Source: Dipteris shenzhenensis
Taxonomy: Eukaryota; Polypodiophyta; Polypodiopsida; Gleicheniales
Direction: 5' to 3' (one strand)
DNA: 64,000 nt
Assembly: GCA_047967505.1 (NCBI GenBank)
Contig: CM106538.1
Shown: in pieces, positions 48,101 to 57,400 of the stretch
How positions within the stretch are numbered: the first letter of the stretch is position 1
How the letters are laid out: each line of letters starts with the position of its first letter
Translations under genes and position numbers: made by a program
The notes under the pieces: model-generated
Database searches by the model: none
What the model was told of the DNA's origin: nothing
The model's input: only the letters and a program-made list of their open reading frames with translations

Positions 48101-51100
48101 TGAGGTACTTAGACACCGCGAGAGGATACTCCGAGCACGGAGACAGGAGCAGACTTCTTCCTCGGTTGATCCCTCTCAGAGCTCTATCACGGAGTTCTTT
48201 CAGCTAGATCACATGGATCCCAACGAGACGAGGCCTCGACATGACCGTGACTTGGAACCAGTGACCCGATAGCTCAGACAGAGGGTCGACACACAGATCA
48301 CACTTGGAGACATCCCCTCCTTGTTTAGAGTTGGAGCCCGACTGACGGGGGTCACAGTAGCCCTGGTTAGATGTAGAGCTACGACCAAGAGACGTGCTAG
48401 GACCACACCTCTGAGTGGCCGACAACACTCTATTGCCGACTTCATGCCTCCACTGCCTCATCCATCCTGATATCTTGCTGTTGTTGGGGATGATGATGAT
48501 ATTGATGATGATGCTGAGATTGATATATAGTCGACCACCGACATCACTATGTTGTACTTAGGACTCAGTACTGCCATTCTGCATTTTTGGCATTTTGCAT
48601 TTTGCATTGGTATGGACGCTCGTTTAGTAGCTCCACTACCACAGCTCGTTGTATCAGGATTTTCACAGTCTCATAGACCCATTAGTCTTCCGAAGACTTT
48701 AATAAACTTTCTTTCTTTCTTTCTTTCAGCAAGGGGCTGACCCTAGGCTGTCAGGCAGTAGGGTGTAGGGATCATGGACGAAGAGTCTACATAAGGTCAG
48801 AGAGGAGCACGCGGGCTCAGGGATCAAGGAGTGCCAAGCAGATAGTAGGAGAGCTTTTGGTAAGATCAGAGGAGCATGGTTTGGTGGGACTCTGCATCTC
48901 TCTTGTCTTGTGTCCGGTTATGGAAGGAAATATACCTCTTGTGGATTCTATGACTTTCCAGGAGCACTTTCTATTTTACAGGCTCGCACACACTCATAGT
49001 TGAGTTCGAGGTAGCATGCACATACATACATTCTCAAGCATGACATATATCCAGGAACATGCCCAAACTGATCCTCTAAAAACAAAGTAAATAGTGCAGT
49101 TTTAAACTCACGACAGCCACCCACAAGCTTACAAACAAGATGTTTCTGGAGTGAAGGACAGGCTCACATCCTAGCTACAACTACGAGTGAAACAAGTATT
49201 TCATTTTAGTCTCTCCCATATTTGGATTTCTAATGCAAAAAAACTTAGAAAAAGATAGCTGATAGGACAATACACCACCACAAATGCAAGTATTAGCTTG
49301 GATGAAAAGTTTACAATGTGAAATTGCATGTCTGCTAATATCACAAGGTTGAAAACCATGAACTCCATGTGTGATAGGAACTAGCTACTATGACATCCCC
49401 ATTGATGTCACCAGTGTCCAAAGTGTGACATACATTTGCTACCTCGAATGCAAGTATAAAGCATTGCCTCTAAGCAATTGCCATTGATGTGTTTCCAGGT
49501 CATAGTATTGTAGAGGCTGGGTGCCTAAGTGACTGTAATTCTGATCTTGTTCCAGTACAAAGAGCTCCTAGAATTCAGTGTGCAGGGGAAAATGCCTTTC
49601 ACAGATTTCAATTTTACTTATCAAGCTTCTTTGTTCACTTTAAAACTCCCATTGTTAGCCTAGAATTTCCATTTTAATCGTCTCACATGGTTCTGCTTGT
49701 TGTGACGTGTTGAGGTGACACTCTATGTTTCACTCATAGAGTTAACTGTCTGAAAGATTTGTACAAGAGTATTAGAAAACCTGTCTGTGCTCCAAGGAAA
49801 CTTTAAAATGTGAGAACAACGTCCTTGAGAAAATTTGAAAAAAGTTAAATTTGCAGTGCTTTTCAAAATTAACTGCAAGATAGGTTATCAATGCCTGGAT
49901 AATAATGTGGCTTTACCTATTTAATTGTGGATTCAAGTTATTAAATCGTTTTTTTGGGGGGGGGGGAGGGGTGTTTCCACTTGATTTTATAAGTTGCCTT
50001 TTGACTTCTTTTTTTGCAGGCAACAGCAGGAACCTGAACAGGTGTCAAAAACTCAAAAGGAGTTGAAGCAAGATGATTCCTCAGCCCAGCCAGAAGCTTC
50101 GTATCCTACCAATAAATTTACAAAGAGCACCTTACACTAAATTTGTAGGCTGCAATTATGAAATATGGACTTGAAGGTAACACAGAAAATTACAAACTTA
50201 CAAGTTGGATGGCTGTTGTATCACTGCAAGAGGAAATAACACAGGAAAAATGAAAACTTATAAGTCAGGTGCTATCTATGGACTGGCTGATACAGATTGG
50301 ACTGGCTGTTGTTTGTATCACTGCAAGGGTGAAATGAAGTTTTCCTAGTACATGCTGTGTCTGTAACATCAACATGAATAGTTGTGCACTGTTCGACTTG
50401 ATCAAGACTATTTCCTTGACAGCAAGCCAGACCTGCCCAACCCGAAAATGCTGGAAAAGCTGAACAGAGTCAAGTGAAGCTTAATACAATTACATTCAAC
50501 TTCAAAAGCAATGAAAGAGCAGAGAAGAGGAAAGAGGTACACGTATTTCCTGATTCATTTGAAGCCTGTTCATCAGACTGACCATGGTTGCTCTTCAGAT
50601 TTCAAGTGCCCAATTTTTATTAGACTCTAAGCAGTAACAAAGCCAGCACATTAACAGATGGGATGACCAATCAGACAAATTTGGACTAAGCTCACGCAAC
50701 TAAATCTATGAGAGTTTCTGACCAATTTTTTTGTGTCTTAGTTGAACCCACATCACCATGCCTTCGTTGCTTGCCTCACAGTATCTTACTATGCTGTGGA
50801 AGATTCCTTCTCGCTTATTCTGGAGTGTCTCAAAAATTTCACCATCTAGCGTACATGCCAATATCGGCAACAAATCTATGCACGGCAATGCGCCTTACCC
50901 CTATTTCGTAAGGTAAGGGAAATAATGGAAGCAGTGTCTGCCCTTCATGTCTGTGTCGATAGGAACCCAGTACGAAGACCCTTGTATATGTATTGTAGCT
51001 TGAATGAAGAGAACGTGGGACTACTTTTTGATTAGCCTTCTCCTTTGGTGCTAGCCCTTGTCACGACTGAGTCTACCCTTCACCTCCGAAGTGTTGACAG

Positions 51101-53331
51101 AAACTTACTCAATCTGTGGGATTCTTTCCATGATAATATCCAGCTTTTCCTTGTGACTTCCTTCAAATCAGCCCTCCGGTAGCCCCCTAATGTGTATGAT
51201 TCTTGCACTTGCCACCTTTTTTTCCTGTTCTTGTACTTCTTCATACACATCCGATGTGTTGATTTTAGTGTCCAATGTTGCTGCTGTAATTTCTTGCTTC
51301 ACTGACTGGAGCTGAGTTGTAACCAAGTCCTAGACTGTAGCCACCATCTGTCGTGTGGGTGCTGCTGTATTGTGTATCTGCAATACTTCATAAATATTTT
51401 TTTGCTTTGACCTTTGTATATCCCACTCAATCTGTGGGATTCTTTCCATGATAATATCCTTGTGACTTCCTTCAAATCAGCCCTCCGGTAGCCCCCTAAT
51501 ACGTATGATTCTTGCACTTGCCACCTTTTTTTCCTGTTCTTGTACTTCTTCATACACATCCGATTTGTTGATTTTAGTGTCCAATGTTGCTGCTGTAATT
51601 TCTTGCTTCACTGACTGGAGCTGAGTTGTAACCAAGTCCTAGACTGTAGCCACCATCTGTCGTGTGGGTGCTGCTGTATTGTGTATCTGCAATACTTCAT
51701 AAATATTTTTTTGCTTTCCTTGTCCTTCCCAAGCATTTGTTTTCCTCTCTAGAGCTGCAAGTCTAAGCTTGTGCTCACGGATTTCCTGCTGTAAATAAAG
51801 AATATGCTCATGTGGATCTATCATGCTCAACATTCTCTTATGCTGTAGATAATTCTTTGCATATGGGGAGGGTGCCTTTGCAAACATGTAGGTGGGGGGA
51901 GGGGTGCAAAGGGAGGGCTGCGAGATGGAGGAGTATGAAGCTTTGGTTGGTGTCGAGGTAAACGCTTGACCTTGTGGAAAGCCATCGGTGTTTTGGCATC
52001 CCCATCCATGGTGGCCTGCGTGTATTTTGGCACCCCCTCAGATGTGATTGGAGTTGCACTTCCTTTGAGCAAAATTGTATGAGCGAGGTTTTATGAGCGA
52101 TTCAAGATTAGCAATACACACAAGGAGTGTTTAGTAGAGAAACTACCTTGGAAATCCATTCTATCTCTTCATTTCATTTTGGAGTGTTTAGAAAATTGCA
52201 ATTTGTCAGCTATTTCTAGATCATTTAGGAGTGTTTAGTAGAACAAACTTTATATATTGTCTATACTATCCAGTAAGTGTAATTAGAAAGCATGAAAAAC
52301 CAAGGCAAAATCAATGACCTAATAATTAAATACCACACTTCCATCAAACCATAGCATATTATATCTCCTCTCCATAGGGGTTTCTTATCACTTTTTGTGC
52401 TCTCATCAGAGGCTTCATCAATGAGATCAATGATTATTTCACTAAAAAGTGAAAAAGCTACTAAGACTAAATATACATTATGACTATTTTTATAATCTTA
52501 AAATTTAAATTTAGAATTTAAGACTCTAAATGATATAGTTTATAACTTATAACCTTATAGATGTGCTCAAATGATCTTTTTCATTCGTTTTGAGTGGCTA
52601 AATGACTTTGAATACGAAAGTTATGACATTTAAAAAAATGTTGTCCAAGATAGTTTCATCGACGAAACTGCCTTCAAAGGCTTCCTATAAATGGCTTTCT
52701 TTCAAGAAACCCCCATGAAGAGGGGTGATGAGAGTGTTTCTTCAAAGTCCAAAGTAGTTTCACTATGAAACTGCTTCCTTCAAATGAGTTTCTTTGGAGA
52801 AACCCCCCATAAAGAGGGGCTATGAGATGTTTTCTTCAAGTATACTCCCCTATCAAATAGGAGTTATAGCGGCTTTCCTATGAGAAAACCCACTCTACAC
52901 GTGTGTTTTTTAAAAATTCTTTCTATCCCAATATCCACCTTGCCTAACATCATTGTCATTGTTCTATCAGGTTCTCTATCTTTGTGCCAAGATTTATGGA
53001 TATAGTTTATTTGAGAAACAGGGTATTAGTGACATACCCTAATATGCCTTTTTTTGAAATAGAAATGTGACTTTTTTGTCCTCGCTTGGATGCTCAGAGG
53101 TTTTCGCTAAAAAAAGGACCACCCTCGTTGTGTCTCAACCCTAGGGTTGCTCAACCCAAACCCTGGAGCTAGGTGTGTCTTGGAGCGAACTCCCGCTCTG
53201 GTAATTCTCTCCTACAACGCTTGTACCGACTTGAAATGGGAATCTAGGAAGGTTGATTGACGGGCTGAACGGAGGGCAAGGCGATGGGATAGGCTAGGGT
53301 GAGCAATGGAGGGCTAGGCTGAGTGACAGGC

Positions 53332-53376
<45 letters not shown>

Positions 53377-54329
53377 TTAAAGTCTTCGAAAGACCGATGG
53401 GTCTATGAGACTGTGAGAAACGTAATACAAACAAGCTAAAAGGGGGTGGAGCTACTAAGCAAGCATCACCACCCATGCTACATGCTATATGCTACATAGT
53501 CATAAGAACATCAATATAGAGTCATAATATGATGTGAATATGGCCCTCCCCATCACCTTTGTCATCATATATCATCAAAGTACAAAACAAAATCTGGTCT
53601 AATATCATGGAGGACCCAACGATTGGTGGGACAATGGTAGAATAAAATAAGAGATAGGGTACTGTCGACTAACTGTGGGCGTTGCTTGGCATGATCTTGT
53701 GGCAGAGGCTCTGCGTCGGACCAAGGCTACAGTGTCCCCTGTCAGTCGGGCCTCGAGTGTCCCCTGTCAGTCGGGCCTCGACCTTGAACATAGAGGGGAT
53801 GCCTCCAAGTGTAATATGAGTGTCCGTCCTGTGCCAAATATATATTGTCGCTGTTTTCGGGTCTTGTTTGTGTTAGAGGCTTGTGGGGTGATAACTTGTG
53901 CGGTCCAGTTGGAAAAACTATGTGATCATGCTCTGAGAAGAGTCTGCCAGTTTGTCTTGTCCTTGTCTCTGTGATGTGAGTAACCACTCTCGATGTCTAA
54001 TTGCCTCATGGATGAACGCAGCCAAACATCTTTGGTTTGGGAAGTCGAGGAAGCGGAAAAGTAGCTTGCAGCTGTCTCTAAAGAGACTGCAAAAGCGGCC
54101 TCGGATCTTGTAGTATACTGGACATCTGAAGATGAATTGCTCCTCTAACTCAATCTTTTGTAGCTCACACAAAGTGCATATGTGCCTCTCCCTAGGTACT
54201 CCCTTAGCTCGCTCACTCTATCTTCCGTTTATTTCCGTTGCGTTGCTCACACAGACGGCTTACTTTGAATCATCTGTGACAACATGAGAACATGAGAACT
54301 TGGAGACGCTCCACCCAAGCCCACTCTAC

Positions 54330-54366
<37 letters not shown>

Positions 54367-54385
54367 TATGAGACTAAAGGGTTTG

Positions 54386-54416
<31 letters not shown>

Positions 54417-57400
54417 GAGTCTATGAGACTGAAGGGTTTATGAGACTAAAGGGTCTATGAAAACGAAAGGAAATTTGATACAATGAGCTATGAGACGAAA
54501 GGGTCTATGAGGCTAAAGATGAAAGGGTCTATGAGAGTCGAGACTAAAGGAAATTTGATACAATGAGCTCAAGGGTGGAGCCTCTAAGCAAGTATCAACA
54601 CCCATGATGAATACAAACAAAACCCACAATCATAAAGATACTAATACATAGAGAGGGATCACTGAGCTCATTGTGAGGATGGAGGATTGGTGGCACCGTG
54701 GTGGTCATCTGGGAAGTTGACGGAGATGTCAAGCCTAGGATGGGATGGACGATGTGCGAGGCTGCTGTTGCGGCATAACACCTGTGATGTAGCGCTAACG
54801 GCTGTCAGCCTGTGTGGTCCGTTGTGGTCTCCTAGCTATGGCCCTGTGACCAGTGCCACTGTTACTCTGGTTGGTTCTGCCTACGATCTGGTGAGCATGG
54901 AGGGAAGCTCTCCCAATCGGATATGTGCCTCGATTTGCTTGTGAGTTTGACGTGTCTCTCACTCTGGTCCTTGGATCACTCTGATCTGAGCCCTGTTGGT
55001 TGGTGATGGCTGACTAGAAAAACTCAGGGATCATGCTTTGAGTGGGATCTGGCTGTGCATCTTGATCTCACCTACGGGTCTTGAGCAAATGCTGCTTGTG
55101 TTGGACGGCCTCATGGATGAAAGCTGCTAGGCATTTCTAATGTGGGTAGGATAGGAAACCAAATAGGCATCTGAAACCATCCTTGAAGAGGTATTGATTG
55201 CAACGTTTGATCTCATAGGGGCATTTGAAAGCGAAATGCTTCTCCGACTTGATCTCCTGATGATCACATAGTGTGCAGATGCGACCCTCTCTAGGAATGC
55301 CCTCTGCCCGTCCACTCTCAATATGATGTTGGTTTAAATGAGACGTGGAACTGCCAGATCGATATCCTCAGGGAGTAGGGGAAGTGGATCTCTGTGTATC
55401 CTGGTGGATCAATGAAGCCCTCTGGTGAAATCAGCAAGCAATGGTCTCTATGAAAACTGGGCTTCACAAGGAGCTCACGGGGTGCCAACCAGGTCCTAAC
55501 TGTGTGTACTAGATGGTTCACCTCTTGATATGTGAGCGGGACGGAGGGGGCCTATACTGTACTACAAGGGGGGGAGGGGGTAATCTAATCCACTTGCATG
55601 TATGTGCATCTCAGTACCTTTGGTCACCCTCGGCTACTAGTGCCATGGATGAGGATAGGGCGAACCATGGTAGCTTGTGTCATCTTGCAATGCAAGGGCC
55701 ATCCTCCCTGATGCAGTAGAGATAATGAGAGGGACCCTCCTATGTTTTTCCATTGTGCCCCCCCCCTCCCCACCTACCCCCCCACACACACACACACACA
55801 GAGATTGGGGGGGGGGGGGGGGGTTGAAGTCATCAAAATAGTCTCTAGATATGCTAAAGCATTCAAATTGTTTGAAGTAGATTTGTCAACCTCTGTAGCA
55901 ATGTGTCGGCTTCAAGATTGATATAATGTGCATGTTGCAAATAGGTCAGAGATGATTGCAGGGAATCAAATTGAGGACACCCTAAGTCATGTGACAAATT
56001 TGTTCAGAGATGCACACCTTGTTAGCCAAAGGAGCTGCTTATGCAGCTCTTTTCCCCAGAGATAAAGCAGTGAGGCTCTTTAGATGGTGATTGTTAGCAT
56101 TTCTTTTTCTTTCAGTTTCTTTCAGAGAATAATATGAAGTGGCATTACACACCTTCTCATTTCTTTTTACAGATGTAGATCATAGGGACCCTCTGTTTTC
56201 CTATTTTGGCCCTTCCAGATTTTCCATTTTGGCCCTTCCAGAGTGTGTGTGTTGTAGCTCCGTTCTTTACAGGGTAGGGACATGTCCCTACTTGCTTGGT
56301 ATGTGATTTTCCAAGAAAATGGACCCTTGTATGTGGATTTATCACAAGGAACAATAGATTTGGCACTACTGTATCTCAAAACTTATGAGACAGATATTCC
56401 AAACCAGAGTAGGCTCCCGTAGAAACAGGTAAATAGTAGATAGACAGGAAGTGTGTGATATGTGGACTTACTAGCCAGAAGCTGGCTCTTTTGCTATTAT
56501 AAATTTATACTGCAGATCACATCGGTTGTATGGGAAACATCAATTCATAAAATCCCATATGATTCTTACGAAAGCAATTCTAAAGCTCACAGTCTGTAAC
56601 TGCTTGTGAGAGTAAACATGTTCGATTATGTTGGGTTGGTACTAGTAAGGCCTCAAATGTCTGCTACTTCACTAATTTTGTTATCTTATTTATTTCAGTT
56701 CAACTCAAAGATTGAGGCAAGGTTGAGTGCCAAGGAAGCTGAAAAAAGTCAAGCTGAAGCAAAAACACAGGTACTCCTTACACAGACCTGTCACTTGAAC
56801 AAAGGCATGTCTCATATCTTACTAAGTCAATAATATTATTTGTTCCAAAAAGATACAAAGGATGTGGAACAAGGAGGTATGCCACCTCTTCATGAAAATG
56901 AGTAATAAGATAAATAAACAAAATTGTGGATGGACCATATTGATTGCTGAATTCATTGCAACGGATGACCAATTGAAGGATGGCTTTGGGGTTTTTTAAG
57001 GCCTTCTCAAGAAGTGTCCAAATGACCAATCCTTATCACTGTGGCTGGTCGCTGGATAACTTGTAGACACTTGTAGACCAACGGCATGCCGTTCCCTGTT
57101 TAAGCTGCTCCAGGAAATTGCCTTGAGATGGCCAGACATTTAAATTCCAACAGTTCTTATGTAATAAATGCAAATTTCATTGTGGAAATTTACCCAGGAG
57201 GAGGCAGAGGAAGAGATCAAACAGCTTCGGAAGAGCCTAAAATTTAAAGCCACGCCAATGCCTAACTTCTATCAGGAATCCACACAGCCAAAGTCGGATG
57301 CCAAGAAAATCGGGGTATTGCTTATTCCGCTTTGATTGTATGGCTACCATCTGGTTTATTGTTAGTGAATGTGTTGCTGGTTTGACTTCACTATGATATT

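Larger units (their letters stand above)
46250..48728 (+). mobile_element. 5'-truncated LINE with reverse transcriptase and zinc-finger end, nested in an LTR
   Basis: Broken ORF2: [33 protein letters not shown] (46250-46390), frameshift, then [69 protein letters not shown] and VNLDKTKVM, which are the fingers, palm and thumb of a non-LTR reverse transcriptase. Further frames (47030-47731, 47742-48272) give the connection region and a C-terminal zinc finger, ICTLC...[17 protein letters not shown]. Endonuclease and ORF1 are absent because of 5' truncation. The 3' end is taataaactttctttctttc, a (TTTC)n tail instead of poly(A). Confidence 0.85.
45544..49010 (+). mobile_element. Copia-family LTR interrupted by a LINE
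   Basis: Left half 45544-46249 begins TGTTGGAATAG...TCACCTCCCCATCTG and runs to cttagctcagaggg, matching the other LTRs. The right half resumes at about 48730 with ggacgaagagtctacataag, ggagcacgcgggctc, ggtaagatcagaggagca and ggtgggactctgcatctctc. The LINE at 46250-48728 sits between them. The right LTR end is eroded, so 49010 is approximate. The LTR is probably solo; no internal Copia sequence was found next to it. Confidence 0.75.
40263..50019 (+). other. WDL intron 4 (about 9.8 kb, transposon-rich)
   Basis: Phase-2 intron from GTAAGC to a TTTTTTTGCAG acceptor. It holds a coiled-coil ORF fragment (41608-42068), a tandem duplication (41960-42270), a Copia protease-region remnant (42470-42700), a solo LTR (43007-43963), and an LTR interrupted by a LINE (45544-~49010). 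The parts 40263-41600, 43970-45540 and 49460-50010 show no element I can name. Confidence 0.8.
50537..56698 (+). other. WDL intron 6 (about 6.2 kb, inside the TPX2 domain)
   Basis: Phase-0 intron. Holds a dispersed repeat (50940-51110), a duplicated coiled-coil ORF fragment on the minus strand (51120-52072), two minus-strand LINE copies (53371-~54216, ~54420-~55545) with GA tracts, and (CA)n/G-run low-complexity DNA at 55760-55824. The stretch 52073-53330 is AT-rich without recognised elements; 52650-52920 has repeated tttcttcaa / gaaacyccc blocks. 55830-56698 shows nothing I can name. Confidence 0.75.

Noticed and set aside
50423-50430. Alternative acceptor four bases downstream (caag|cc) to repair the exon 5/6 frame
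   Set aside because: Working through the codons, it leaves two bases before the required frame and again leads to a stop when joined to phase 2.
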